From Rheinheimera aquimaris (GTDB taxonomy: Bacteria; Pseudomonadota; Gammaproteobacteria; Enterobacterales; Alteromonadaceae), in the NCBI RefSeq assembly GCF_020531985.1, contig NZ_JAJAVQ010000001.1, forward strand, positions 248,001 through 312,000: a DNA stretch of 64,000 nucleotides, in the 5' to 3' direction. A model generated the notes under the pieces. That model was not told where the DNA came from, ran no database searches, and saw only the letters and a program-made list of their open reading frames with translations. A program made the position numbers and the translations under genes. Shown here piece by piece: positions 27,935 to 36,058 of this stretch (its first letter is position 1; each line of letters starts with the position of its first letter).

Positions 27935-28279
27935 TTAGCCCGCCTTTTTAACCATCTGCGGATCGTCAGCGCTCAGGGCCTCAAACGTCATACCTGAGCG
28001 GGTGATTTTGGTGCGGCAATTGAGAAACACCTCTTTCATAAAGACGTTGCCTTTGCGCAAGTCTTCAGCCAGCTTGATGTTCGGCTGGTTGGTGTCTGGG
28101 TCAATCAGCTTGATTTTCAAAGTAGGGGAGCCATAGCTGAAGCCCGTTTGACGCTGGTCATTGTTCGGGTAGTTCTGCACGCCGGTAACGCTGGCGTATG
28201 GCATTTTGCTGCCGTTTTCCTGCTCCATAAAACCGGCAGAAATTTCAGTAATGATGAATTGCAGTGTGGTTAAGCTCAT
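27935..28279 (-). CDS. pV-like single-stranded DNA-binding protein
   Basis: 114 residues, strand-rich, no membrane segment, directly after the replication initiator gene, where inoviruses encode the ssDNA-binding protein that coats progeny DNA. Sequence resemblance to a known pV family is not strong enough for me to prove it; position, size and composition carry the call. Confidence 0.68.
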   Translation of the reverse strand: MSLTTLQFIITEISAGFMEQENGSKMPYASVTGVQNYPNNDQRQTGFSYGSPTLKIKLIDPDTNQPNIKLAEDLRKGNVFMKEVFLNCRTKITRSGMTFEALSADDPQMVKKAG

Positions 28280-28288
28280 AGTGTTTCC

Positions 28289-29482
28289 TTAGGCCGCGCG
28301 GCCATGAATTACAACAAAGTTGCGGGTTGAGGGTTTGCGGTACCAGTCCGGCATCTGATGCGGCTGGACAGTAATTTCGCGTTCGTGTCTTATCATTGGC
28401 AATGCTGTACGGCTTGCATCGAATGGCATGGAGATATCCAGACCGAGCTGGAGCAGACGCTGTTTGTGCACGTAATACTGACGCGGGTACTTACCGGTAT
28501 CTTCGTTGTATAGCGGCTGACCATTGAGCCACATATGACAGTAGTTAGCGGTAGCGTTCGCGGCTTGTCGTGAGTTGCACACTTTGCGGCGTAGCAGCTG
28601 GTCGGCAATGGTTACATAGTCCATAGTTGCGACCTCTAGGTTTTCAGTGAGATTTTCCAACGTGGTTAACGTGTGGTGTGTTGCTAAGTCCTCTACAGTG
28701 ACATGGCCGTAAAAACACAGCTCATACCGGTCTAATTTCTTGGCTTTAAAGCTGTGTTCTTCGCGGACAATTCCGGCAGCCTGACAGTGTTCAACCAGTT
28801 TTCTGTAATAGGCCTTATCTTCATCGCTGGCGTCTTTCAGGTTCTTTTTTTCGTGTTCGATAAGCTCAAAGTGCTTAATGTAAAACTTGCTATAGTCCCA
28901 ACTACTGCCGCCAATACTTCGGCTGGTAGAGTAATCAACAGTTGCGCCGTTAGGGTAAAGGTTAGGGCGCTTACCATTGGGCATAGACATGGTTGCCAGT
29001 GCACGCAGGAATGCCCATTCATTTTGATAACCAACAGAATGGTTACGCGTAATGTCTACATGGCGTATTACAGCGCCGGTGTAGCGCTTTTTGTGTTTAC
29101 GGTTGGCAGCATCTTCGTGAAAGTCTTTCGTAAAGTAGAACCGGCCCGTGGTAAACGGCGGCAAGCCAAGCTTAGCCAGGACAATGTTGTAAACCTGTAT
29201 ACACTCTTCAAAACTGGTGAATCCATACAGGTTTTCAACACGGCCAAAGCGTGACGGATTGCCCTCAACTCTGACCCTGTGACCGTCACAGCTAACACGT
29301 AAAGACGTTGAAAAGCTGCTTTGGATGGTGGCACGGGAAGCTACGATTTTATCCGGATCAAATTCACCGGTATGCAGGTTCACAGTTACATAGCCCTTGT
29401 CGCCAATCATCGGCAGACGGTCACCTAAGTGCGTCTGCTCGACAACTAACCGGTCTATGAACCAATGACCCAAGGCGCTCAT
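28289..29482 (-). CDS. Phage replication initiation protein (gene II/X family)
   Basis: 397 residues, a rolling-circle initiator that nicks the plus origin. The family segment RFGRVENLYGFTSFEECI (about 78-95) and the catalytic-domain pattern VIRHVDITRNHSVG (about 138-151) are visible; DITRN resembles the usual metal/tyrosine region. Start overlaps the methyltransferase stop (TAATG), so they are coupled. Confidence 0.88.
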   Translation of the reverse strand: MSALGHWFIDRLVVEQTHLGDRLPMIGDKGYVTVNLHTGEFDPDKIVASRATIQSSFSTSLRVSCDGHRVRVEGNPSRFGRVENLYGFTSFEECIQVYNIVLAKLGLPPFTTGRFYFTKDFHEDAANRKHKKRYTGAVIRHVDITRNHSVGYQNEWAFLRALATMSMPNGKRPNLYPNGATVDYSTSRSIGGSSWDYSKFYIKHFELIEHEKKNLKDASDEDKAYYRKLVEHCQAAGIVREEHSFKAKKLDRYELCFYGHVTVEDLATHHTLTTLENLTENLEVATMDYVTIADQLLRRKVCNSRQAANATANYCHMWLNGQPLYNEDTGKYPRQYYVHKQRLLQLGLDISMPFDASRTALPMIRHEREITVQPHQMPDWYRKPSTRNFVVIHGRAA

Positions 29483-30447
29483 TATGCTGCAGTCCTACGC
29501 GAAACACGTTTGCGGCAAGCTGCGTTGTGATACAGCGCTTTGCCAACAACAACCCGACCACAACCGCAATTACACGCCCGGGCAGTCACATTTTGCTGTG
29601 GCCGGCGAGTCACAGAAGTGTTGCCCTGGTCTGTCACAGTTTTTGCACCTGGCACAGTCACGAAGAAATCACGCAGCGCGGTCACAGGTTTGTTTGCCTG
29701 GTCAGTCACGCCATAAACGTGTTTGTTTATCAGCTGAGCCAAAACAGACCCCAGTACCAGCGGCACACCATTGCCGACAGCTTTCTTTTTGCCCTCAACG
29801 GTGAAACTGGGCAAATCAAAGTCAGCCGGTAAGCCCTGACAGTATTTCAGCTGTTCAAAAGACCGGTCATCAGATGCGGTTGCTGCACCATGCTCAGCAG
29901 AGCGGCCAGTGTGGTAGGGCGGATTTAACAGTGTTACACCGTCACGGTGTCCGAATTGAAAATGGCGCAGGCGGCTAACGTCTGAAAACCACGCCTGATT
30001 AAGCTCAAAGCGCTGCCAGCTATAACGGTCTGGATTAACGATGTTCGGCACTCTGGCAACGTTTTCCAGCAAAAACCAATCTGGCTGTGCTTCTTTCACA
30101 ATACGGGTGAAATGGTAAAGCATTTCCAGACTATAACCGGTTGGTGCTTCGCGGCGCAGGCCGCTAAATTCCTGACAAGGACTGCCACCGATAACACCGG
30201 AAAACACGCCTGCAGGCACATGAAAATGGCGTATATCCTGACCCAGTATCAAATCAGGGCCACGGACAACAGAGAAGCCAAGGGCTTCAAATGGGCGGGA
30301 AAACAAATCAATGCCAGGGTAAAGAGACAGGATTAAGCGGTTTGCCGGTACAGGCTTTGCAGCCAGGTGAGTCACAGTTAAGTGTGCCGGCCGTGTCACA
30401 GTTTCTGCTCCTGGACAAGTCACAGGTTTTGCAGCCTGGTTAGTCAT
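29482..30447 (-). CDS. DNA (cytosine-5-)methyltransferase with terminal octapeptide repeats
   Basis: 321 residues of the C5-MTase family. Motif I is LYPGIDLFSRPF (42-53), motif IV with the catalytic cysteine is GGSPCQEFSG (87-96, Cys 91), motif VI is LLENV (126-130), motif VIII is around SRLRHF, motif X is AVGNGVP (223-229). At residues 2-34 and 247-288 are 8-residue repeats ending in VT (such as NQAAKPVT, VPGAKTVT), encoded by exact 24-nt units. The C terminus (CNCGCG..., YHNAACRKR) looks like a small zinc-binding finger. No restriction enzyme gene is adjacent, so it probably protects or marks phage DNA. It overlaps the gene upstream by 8 bases and the replication gene by one. Confidence 0.9.
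   Translation of the reverse strand: MTNQAAKPVTCPGAETVTRPAHLTVTHLAAKPVPANRLILSLYPGIDLFSRPFEALGFSVVRGPDLILGQDIRHFHVPAGVFSGVIGGSPCQEFSGLRREAPTGYSLEMLYHFTRIVKEAQPDWFLLENVARVPNIVNPDRYSWQRFELNQAWFSDVSRLRHFQFGHRDGVTLLNPPYHTGRSAEHGAATASDDRSFEQLKYCQGLPADFDLPSFTVEGKKKAVGNGVPLVLGSVLAQLINKHVYGVTDQANKPVTALRDFFVTVPGAKTVTDQGNTSVTRRPQQNVTARACNCGCGRVVVGKALYHNAACRKRVSRRTAA
29585..29709. repeat. Array of 24-nt repeats in the 3' part of the methyltransferase gene
   Basis: GTCAC recurs at 29585, 29609, 29633, 29657, 29681 and 29705, exactly every 24 bases, with recurring GTCACAG, TTTTGC and CCTGG blocks. On the coding strand each unit is eight codons ending in Val-Thr. Confidence 0.95.
30347..30447. repeat. Array of 24-nt repeats at the 5' end of the methyltransferase gene
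   Basis: The same unit recurs at 30347 (degenerate, GGTAC), 30371, 30395, 30419 and 30443 (GTCAT, holding the start codon). The units at 30395 and 29633, and those at 30419 and 29681, resemble each other most closely. Confidence 0.93.
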
Positions 30448-30934
30448 GATTAACAGCCTTAGCCAAGTTAATCAGGCCATCGCCACACATAGAGCTAACA
30501 CCAAGCATGAAACTTTGAAGGTGAAAGTCTGGAATGCTTTGACCTTCAGTGGCGGCGTCTTTCATAAGCTCGTCGCGGGTGGACAAGAAAGAATTAACGA
30601 TAATGTTTTTCCAGACTGGTGCAGGATGAAGATGCTCAACAGCAACCGGAGAATCATGGGCTGGAACCGACTTAGATAATTCCGGCTGCTGCTGAGCGAA
30701 AAAGGCTTCGCGGTATTCGGCGGTAGCGATTACATCACCGATAAAAACATGAAGCGTTAGAGGATGGCCACGGCGTGGCACCCAGAAAGTGACATCTTCC
30801 TCAATCAGATGGTAAGTGTTTTCACACACTGCACATTCACGGTAACTGACGCGCTGTGCGTCTAGTTTGGCTAATGCATCCGATAAATCAGAAGCAGAGA
30901 ACAGAGAGCGCTTTATTTCGTCGAGTGTAGTCAT
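30440..30934 (-). CDS. Prophage early protein of unknown function
   Basis: 164 residues, no membrane segment. Contains CAVCENTYHLIEED (about 34-47), a possible CxxC metal knuckle, and a Pro/His-rich middle. First gene of the long leftward operon, 142 bases from the divergent regulator, so it would be expressed as soon as the phage is induced. I do not recognise a family. Confidence 0.7.
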   Translation of the reverse strand: MTTLDEIKRSLFSASDLSDALAKLDAQRVSYRECAVCENTYHLIEEDVTFWVPRRGHPLTLHVFIGDVIATAEYREAFFAQQQPELSKSVPAHDSPVAVEHLHPAPVWKNIIVNSFLSTRDELMKDAATEGQSIPDFHLQSFMLGVSSMCGDGLINLAKAVNHD

Positions 30935-30952
30935 GGTTCCAGCCTATGAGTT

Positions 30953-31021
30953 AACTTCATTTTTGGAGTAATTATCTTGATTCCAATAATCGGGAGTGTC
31001 AACTTCATTTTTGGAGTAATT
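30953..31021. promoter_or_regulatory. Repeated operator in the divergent phage control region
   Basis: The 21-base sequence starting AACTTCAT and ending TTTGGAGTAATT occurs at 30953-30973 and again, exactly, at 31001-31021, 48 bases apart. Both lie between the leftward operon and the rightward regulator, where a repressor should bind. The regulator is the natural candidate. Confidence 0.75.
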
Positions 31022-31076
31022 TTGCAGAAGTGAGATAACGCGCTAAAATCAGGCCAAATTTTCTGAGGGTAGAAGC

Positions 31077-31427
31077 ATGAACATTAGCAGTAAGCTAATT
31101 GACCAATACAAAGCACTGGATGGCGGAAAGTCTGACAAAGTTATTGCTAACGAAGTGCCTAGCATGACTGTTGGTAACGTCAGTCAGGTAAGAACTGGTT
31201 TAAGGCATCTGACACCTGAACAGGCAATGTTCATTGCTGAGCGCTGTGGCTTAGATATCGGTGAAGTGCTGGTTAAGCTGGATATGGAAAAAGCTAAAAC
31301 GCCAGAAGTACGCGCAGAGTTCGAAAAGATACTAAAGAGATTAGCTGGTGCAGTAGCGGGGATCATCCTGACAATGGGAATGATGGCGGCACCGGCAAGT
31401 GATGCAGTAGCGTCACCAGCCCGATAA
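31077..31427 (+). CDS. Phage regulator, DUF3693-like, with a hydrophobic C terminus
   Basis: 116 residues. The N-terminal half (IDQYKALDGGKSDKVIANEV, then NVSQVRTGLRHLTPEQAMFI) reads as a helix-turn-helix of the kind found in inovirus regulators and matches what I know as DUF3693. The C-terminal part is a single hydrophobic segment (LAGAVAGIILTMGMMAA, about 89-105), unusual for a repressor and perhaps a membrane tether. Divergent from the operon it may control; ends 3 bases before dif. A broken copy is at 21422-21677. Confidence 0.78.
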   Translation: MNISSKLIDQYKALDGGKSDKVIANEVPSMTVGNVSQVRTGLRHLTPEQAMFIAERCGLDIGEVLVKLDMEKAKTPEVRAEFEKILKRLAGAVAGIILTMGMMAAPASDAVASPAR

Positions 31428-31430
31428 TCA

Positions 31431-31458
31431 ATTTAACATAATATACATTATGAGCCAT
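31431..31458. other. dif site: chromosome dimer resolution site, right attachment site
   Basis: XerD arm ATTTAACATAA (31431-31441), centre TATACA (31442-31447), XerC arm TTATGAGCCAT (31448-31458). Read on the other strand, the XerD arm and centre are identical to E. coli dif as I remember it and the XerC arm shares 7 of 11 bases. It lies between the prophage and chromosomal genes. Confidence 0.93.
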
Positions 31459-31552
31459 TAAGTATATGCCGTATCATTACGCATTTCAGCTTTCTATTTC
31501 TGTTTAGCCAAGTAAAATGCGTTGTTATCTGCACTTACTTTCTGGCTTATTC

Positions 31553-31825
31553 ATGGCACTTACTATCAGGCCCACTGACGAACAACTCGATATCCTGGCT
31601 AAGGTTCAGCGCATGACCGCGGAACTTACTTACTCGAAAGCCATATTTAAAGGATTAAGCGAGTATATTCAGCTGAAAAAAGATTTTGATGAGCTAGAGA
31701 AAAAACACAATGCGTTACTTAAAACACACGCTGAGCTTAGAGAAACCGTTAATTTGTATGTAATGGCAAAAACGCGGCTTAACCGCGTTTTACAGGATGA
31801 TGCCAAAACCGATAATGCGGATTAG
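31553..31825 (+). CDS. Short coiled-coil protein of unknown function
   Basis: 90 residues from MALTIRPTDEQLDIL; an upstream start (31517) is open but looks unnatural. The body is almost wholly helical with heptad-like Leu and Lys/Glu spacing (SEYIQLKKDFDELEKKHNAL). The RPTDEQ opening recalls small DNA-binding or antitoxin-like proteins, but I see no partner toxin. It overlaps the convergent antiporter stop by 4 bases and sits right beside dif. Confidence 0.6.
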   Translation: MALTIRPTDEQLDILAKVQRMTAELTYSKAIFKGLSEYIQLKKDFDELEKKHNALLKTHAELRETVNLYVMAKTRLNRVLQDDAKTDNAD

Positions 31826-33546
31826 TCCGATACTGGTTTAATACCAACCTGAGTTGCTTCACCAGCTTCATTTACCTGACGCACTGTCAGTAGAAGCTGG
31901 TCAAGCCGCACCTGGTCGCCAATTACCACACGACGATGGAAACGTTGCGCAATATACGCCGCCAACGTCTGGTTTTTGTCCTGGCCTATCAGGTTAATGG
32001 TATAGAATGCGTCCAAATCGCTAAGGTTGATATCTCCGTTCAGTACGAAATCACCAAAGAAACTGCTATTGCTCAGCACGGACTTCTCGGCGTCGTTGGC
32101 CAATACTTCGCTTATTTTCTGAATGTGCTTTAATTTTGCCAGCACCATCAAAGTGTCACCAGCATGAAATACCGGCTTTTTATCCGGCAATATCCATTCG
32201 CCGTCACGAATAACGCCCAAAAACTGAATTGGCTGCTTAAATTGAAAATCCTGCCAGCCCAGAGTTAACACCGGAGAAGAGTCTGTCACCTTAAACGATA
32301 ACACCTCCATCACGTCGTTGCTTGGAATAGCATCAAGTGGCATGGCGTTGTCCGGTGCCAATTCAGCCGGTACTTCCAGCTTCAACCAACGGGCTACCGG
32401 CACTATGCTCCAGCCTTGAACAACCAGCGAGACAATAACCACCACAAAGGCAACATCAAAATACAGGTGTTCATCCGGCATGCCGGCCAGCCAGGGAAAT
32501 AATGCCAGAATAATAGGTACCGCGCCGCGAAGGCCAACCCAGCTGATAAATAACTGATCCCTTACCGGAAAACGAAATGGTATCAGGCTGAATAGCACGG
32601 CGATCGGCCTGGCGACAAAGATCAGGATCGCCGCAAGGATGAGCGCTGACAGCAAATGGTTCATCAAATTGCTCGGTACGACCAGCAACCCCAGCATCAA
32701 GAACATGCTGATTTGGCTGATCCAGGCTAAACCGTCATGCATACGCAATATATGTATAATTTGCGGCAATCTGGCATTGCCTACCAGATACCCCATCAGA
32801 TACACGGCCAAAAAGCCGCTACCGCCAAACATATTTGTCATGGCATAAATAAAGATACAGCTGGCAACCGCCAGCAATGGGAAAAAGGCAAAATTAAGTG
32901 GCAGTTTACGGCATAAAAATACGAATACCCGCCCTGCTCCATAACCCATTACACCGCCAACTACCGCTTGCTGTAAAAAGGTTCTGCCAACGTCCCAGCT
33001 TAGCGCATGGCCTTCAGCTAAAACGCCAACCAATGTCAGCGTTAACATAACCGCCATAGGGTCATTACTGCCTGATTCAATTTCAAGCGTAGATGCCACC
33101 CGTTCTTTAATGCGAAGGCCTTGGGACTGAAATATAGAGAACACCGCTGCCGCATCGGTTGAACTTAAAATTGCACCGAGCAACAGGCCTTGTAATAGCG
33201 TCATATCCAGCAGATAAGCCGCTGACACCCCTACAATGGCGCATGTGAGTACCACGCCGACCGTTGCCAGCATTGATGCCGGCGCTAATGCGACACGAAA
33301 GCGCTCCGGATGCGTGCGCATACCGCCGTCAAACAGAATAATCACTAAGGCGATAGAGCCAATTAAAAAGGCAACCTGGGGATTGTCGAACTGAATGCCG
33401 ACGATACCTTCCTCGCCGGCCAGCATACCAATAATGAGAAACACAAGCAGCATAGGCGCGCCGAGACGCGCCGAGATAAGAGTTGCTATAATGCTGATTA
33501 CAAAAAGAAAACCGCCAACTAATATTGCGAGGTTTATGCCATCCAC
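31822..33546 (-). CDS. nhaP2: Potassium/proton antiporter NhaP2 (CvrA type)
   Basis: 574 residues: about 12 membrane segments (1-390) of the CPA1 family, with the STDAAAVFSI and SNDPMAVMLT motifs of the ion site, then a TrkA-C domain (about 410-485) and a CorC-HlyC domain (about 495-574). Members expel K+ (or Na+) in exchange for protons and help keep cell pH. First chromosomal gene right of dif. Confidence 0.9.
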   Translation of the reverse strand: MDGINLAILVGGFLFVISIIATLISARLGAPMLLVFLIIGMLAGEEGIVGIQFDNPQVAFLIGSIALVIILFDGGMRTHPERFRVALAPASMLATVGVVLTCAIVGVSAAYLLDMTLLQGLLLGAILSSTDAAAVFSIFQSQGLRIKERVASTLEIESGSNDPMAVMLTLTLVGVLAEGHALSWDVGRTFLQQAVVGGVMGYGAGRVFVFLCRKLPLNFAFFPLLAVASCIFIYAMTNMFGGSGFLAVYLMGYLVGNARLPQIIHILRMHDGLAWISQISMFLMLGLLVVPSNLMNHLLSALILAAILIFVARPIAVLFSLIPFRFPVRDQLFISWVGLRGAVPIILALFPWLAGMPDEHLYFDVAFVVVIVSLVVQGWSIVPVARWLKLEVPAELAPDNAMPLDAIPSNDVMEVLSFKVTDSSPVLTLGWQDFQFKQPIQFLGVIRDGEWILPDKKPVFHAGDTLMVLAKLKHIQKISEVLANDAEKSVLSNSSFFGDFVLNGDINLSDLDAFYTINLIGQDKNQTLAAYIAQRFHRRVVIGDQVRLDQLLLTVRQVNEAGEATQVGIKPVSD

Positions 33547-33563
33547 TCTAACCTCCTGATTAA

Positions 33564-34268
33564 TTAGACGTTTGAAATCTCCCGCACGATGGCATTTAAC
33601 GCATCCAATGGCTGTGCAGCCTTAGTAATAGGACGGCCAATTACCATATAATCCACACCAGCCGTAAGCGCCTGAGCAGGCGTCATAACCCTGCGTTGGT
33701 CATCCTGGGCAGTGCTTGCCGGACGGATGCCAGGTGTTACCAGACAGAACTTCTGACCGAATGTCTGCTTTAATAGTGTAGCTTCCTGGGCAGAACATAC
33801 TACGCCATCTAAACCTGAACTGTGTGCCAACGTAGCCAGCTTCATAACCTGCTGCTCTGGTGTCAGCTGTATGCCTAACTCTGTCAGGTCACTCTGTTCC
33901 ATACTGGTTAATACTGTAACAGCAATAAGGTGTGGTTTTTCAGTGCCATAGGATATCAGAGATTCGCGCGCCGCGCTCATCATTCTGCTACCGCCACAAG
34001 CGTGCACGTTAACCATCCAGACTCCAAGATCGGCTGCGGCTTTAACTGCCTTTGCGACAGTATTGGGGATATCGTGAAATTTTAGGTCGAGAAATACATC
34101 AAACCGTCTTTGCTGCAACTCCTGCACAAACTGCGGGCCGAAATGCGTGAACATCTCCTTTCCCACTTTCAAGCGGCATAGGGCCGGGTCCAGTTGACTA
34201 ACCAGGTTCAGCGCGTCTTGTTTTTGTTCAAAATCCAGCGCAACCACAACAGGCGTTTGGCAAACCAT
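33564..34268 (-). CDS. pyrF: Orotidine 5'-phosphate decarboxylase
   Basis: Last step of UMP synthesis. 234 residues from [13 protein letters not shown]: catalytic [13 protein letters not shown] near 60-72 and the C-terminal VIGRPIT. The ORF opens nine codons earlier, but AAGGAAA just before the ATG at 34268 supports this start. Sixteen bases after lapB. Confidence 0.95.
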   Translation of the reverse strand: MVCQTPVVVALDFEQKQDALNLVSQLDPALCRLKVGKEMFTHFGPQFVQELQQRRFDVFLDLKFHDIPNTVAKAVKAAADLGVWMVNVHACGGSRMMSAARESLISYGTEKPHLIAVTVLTSMEQSDLTELGIQLTPEQQVMKLATLAHSSGLDGVVCSAQEATLLKQTFGQKFCLVTPGIRPASTAQDDQRRVMTPAQALTAGVDYMVIGRPITKAAQPLDALNAIVREISNV

Positions 34269-34284
34269 ATCTTTTCCTTTACTT

Positions 34285-35421
34285 CTAACGCCCATCTATA
34301 CCACCAACAGGTTCAACAGTTTCCCACTGCTGGCAAGAGGGACATAACCAATAATGTTTTCGGGTCTTAAAGCCGCAATTACGGCAGCCGTATAACGACT
34401 TTTTATCCAGATAAGCATTTACCAGCTCTTTTACAGACGATAGTACTTCTGCGGCCGGTGCTGACTGCTGTTGTCTTATTTGTAGTAGCTGCTGAAAAAG
34501 GCGAATACTGGGCTGTTGTGTCAGTTTATCCAGTAAAAATTGCTCTGCAGCGGTGGCGGATCCATGTTCCGATAGCCAGGCTGCTAATAACACCGTCGCT
34601 GTAATATTGTTATGTTTATTAGCCAGATGGCTAAGCAACTGATACCACTCTTCACCGGCTAAATTGCACTGTTGCAATAACGGTAATATATCAGCTGCCC
34701 ATTGTGGCTTGTGTTCAGCAATATAGAGCAATGCAGATTTTGCCAGCGCCTTTTCGTTTACCTGTATAGCTTGCTGGGCCAACTCATATTTTGGCCGTAT
34801 CGCTGCCGGATAACGCTCAGCAAGTTCTGCTATTAAGGTGATGTTGGTATCAGACGATTGTTTTTGCGCCTCTATCTGCATATTAGCCTGCGCTATGCGC
34901 AGTGATCGAGAGTTAGTAGCATCAACAGCTGCGCTATATTGTTTTGCTTTACTCCACTCGTGAGTAGCAATAAAAATACTGAATAACTGCTTTAAAGCCG
35001 CCTCGCCCAGAGACGGCGATTTTACCAGCGTGACCAGCAGTTTCTCTGCCCGGTCATACAAACCTGCAGAAAAATAATCTTTTGCCAGCTCAAATTGTAT
35101 TTGCTGTGCTTGTGGCTTAGGCAGCTTTAACTGGTGCAGTTTTTCATGTATGCGAATAGCTTTATCCCAATCACCTTTACGGCGGAACAGATTCGCTAAT
35201 GCAAGGTAGGTTTCGATGGTCGCCGCTTCAATATCCAGCAGTTCCAGCAGCTGCTCAATGGCTTTGTCTTCTTGATCTGTCAGCAGAAAATTCAAACCCG
35301 ACGATAAATTTCGGGTAATGCTGGCCCGGCCTTTCAGCTCTTTATGTTTTACGCTGTTTCGCCCCATAAACCAGCCGTAGGCTGCTGCTACCGGTAATAA
35401 TAAAAACAGCAGCTCCAACAT
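34285..35421 (-). CDS. lapB: Lipopolysaccharide assembly protein LapB
   Basis: 378 residues (E. coli 389): a short N-terminal membrane anchor, nine or so TPR repeats, and a C-terminal rubredoxin-like zinc knuckle ([18 protein letters not shown]). LapB guides FtsH to degrade LpxC and so sets LPS output. Follows lapA with a 3-base gap. Confidence 0.95.
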   Translation of the reverse strand: MLELLFLLLPVAAAYGWFMGRNSVKHKELKGRASITRNLSSGLNFLLTDQEDKAIEQLLELLDIEAATIETYLALANLFRRKGDWDKAIRIHEKLHQLKLPKPQAQQIQFELAKDYFSAGLYDRAEKLLVTLVKSPSLGEAALKQLFSIFIATHEWSKAKQYSAAVDATNSRSLRIAQANMQIEAQKQSSDTNITLIAELAERYPAAIRPKYELAQQAIQVNEKALAKSALLYIAEHKPQWAADILPLLQQCNLAGEEWYQLLSHLANKHNNITATVLLAAWLSEHGSATAAEQFLLDKLTQQPSIRLFQQLLQIRQQQSAPAAEVLSSVKELVNAYLDKKSLYGCRNCGFKTRKHYWLCPSCQQWETVEPVGGIDGR

Positions 35422-35424
35422 AGG

Positions 35425-35667
35425 TTAGTGGCTTTCCGTTGATTTACGCAGCCAACCCTTAGCTTTACGTTGTAAGGAATACAACATGATGATAAGCCAG
35501 CCAAGTAACATACCAAGCAGTAAGAACAATAGTGCGATATCAACTACTCTGAGCTGAACACTGATGACAAGAAGGTTTAAATCAGCAACCTGCTGATTGA
35601 TAGAACCAAACAGTACCCCTGCCAAAATCAGGGCTACTAATACGACGATATAAAGTAGTCTGCGCAA
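35425..35667 (-). CDS. lapA: Lipopolysaccharide assembly protein LapA domain protein
   Basis: 80 residues with two membrane helices and a basic tail (LQRKAKGWLRKS); short against E. coli LapA (102). Same place as in other gammaproteobacteria, between ihfB and lapB. Confidence 0.9.
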   Translation of the reverse strand: MRRLLYIVVLVALILAGVLFGSINQQVADLNLLVISVQLRVVDIALLFLLLGMLLGWLIIMLYSLQRKAKGWLRKSTESH

Positions 35668-35709
35668 GGGATACTCCGGTTACGCCTGAACATCTCAATA
35701 ACAGAGCAA

Positions 35710-35994
35710 TCAGGTGTTGTCTTTTACCCGGTCACGTAACTCTTTGCCTGGTTTAAAGTGAGGGACATATTTTCCGTCTAACTCAACTTTATCGCCCGTT
35801 TTAGGGTTACGGCCTACGCGAGGTGCACGGTAATGCAATGAGAAACTGCCAAAACCACGAATTTCAATTCGTTCGTTGCCAGCTAATGACTGTGCCATCT
35901 GCTCGAGGATTTCTTTAACTGAAGCTTCAACATCCTTGACCTGAATATGTGGGAAATCAGTAGCTAATTTTTCAATTAATTCAGACTTGGTCAT
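35710..35994 (-). CDS. ihfB: Integration host factor subunit beta
   Basis: 94 residues from [11 protein letters not shown], the size and sequence of IhfB ([21 protein letters not shown]). Binds and bends DNA with IhfA. The ORF opens earlier, but this ATG is the conserved one. Downstream of rpsA, its usual neighbour. Confidence 0.97.
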   Translation of the reverse strand: MTKSELIEKLATDFPHIQVKDVEASVKEILEQMAQSLAGNERIEIRGFGSFSLHYRAPRVGRNPKTGDKVELDGKYVPHFKPGKELRDRVKDNT

Positions 35995-36058
35995 AGACCC
36001 TCCGGCAAACCTGCTAATGGATAAAGCAGGAGGCATTTGCCCCCTGCTTTGTTAGCAA

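Larger units (their letters stand above)
23149..31458. mobile_element. Filamentous phage (inovirus) prophage integrated at dif
   Basis: Bounded by XerD arms at 23149 and 31431. Gene order on the minus strand, from right to left: early unknown, methyltransferase, replication initiator, pV-like, two tiny membrane proteins, pVIII, pIII, pVI, Zot/pI, stem-loop region, DUF3653-like gene, small gene; the regulator runs the other way at the right end. There is no integrase and no pIV secretin gene, as in CTX-type phages that use host XerC/XerD and a host secretin. All structural genes appear intact. Host XerCD use is inferred from the site. Confidence 0.88.

Noticed and set aside
29585..29709. 24-nt repeats as a CRISPR array
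   Set aside because: The repeats are contiguous with no separate spacers, lie in frame within a methyltransferase gene, and there are no cas genes.
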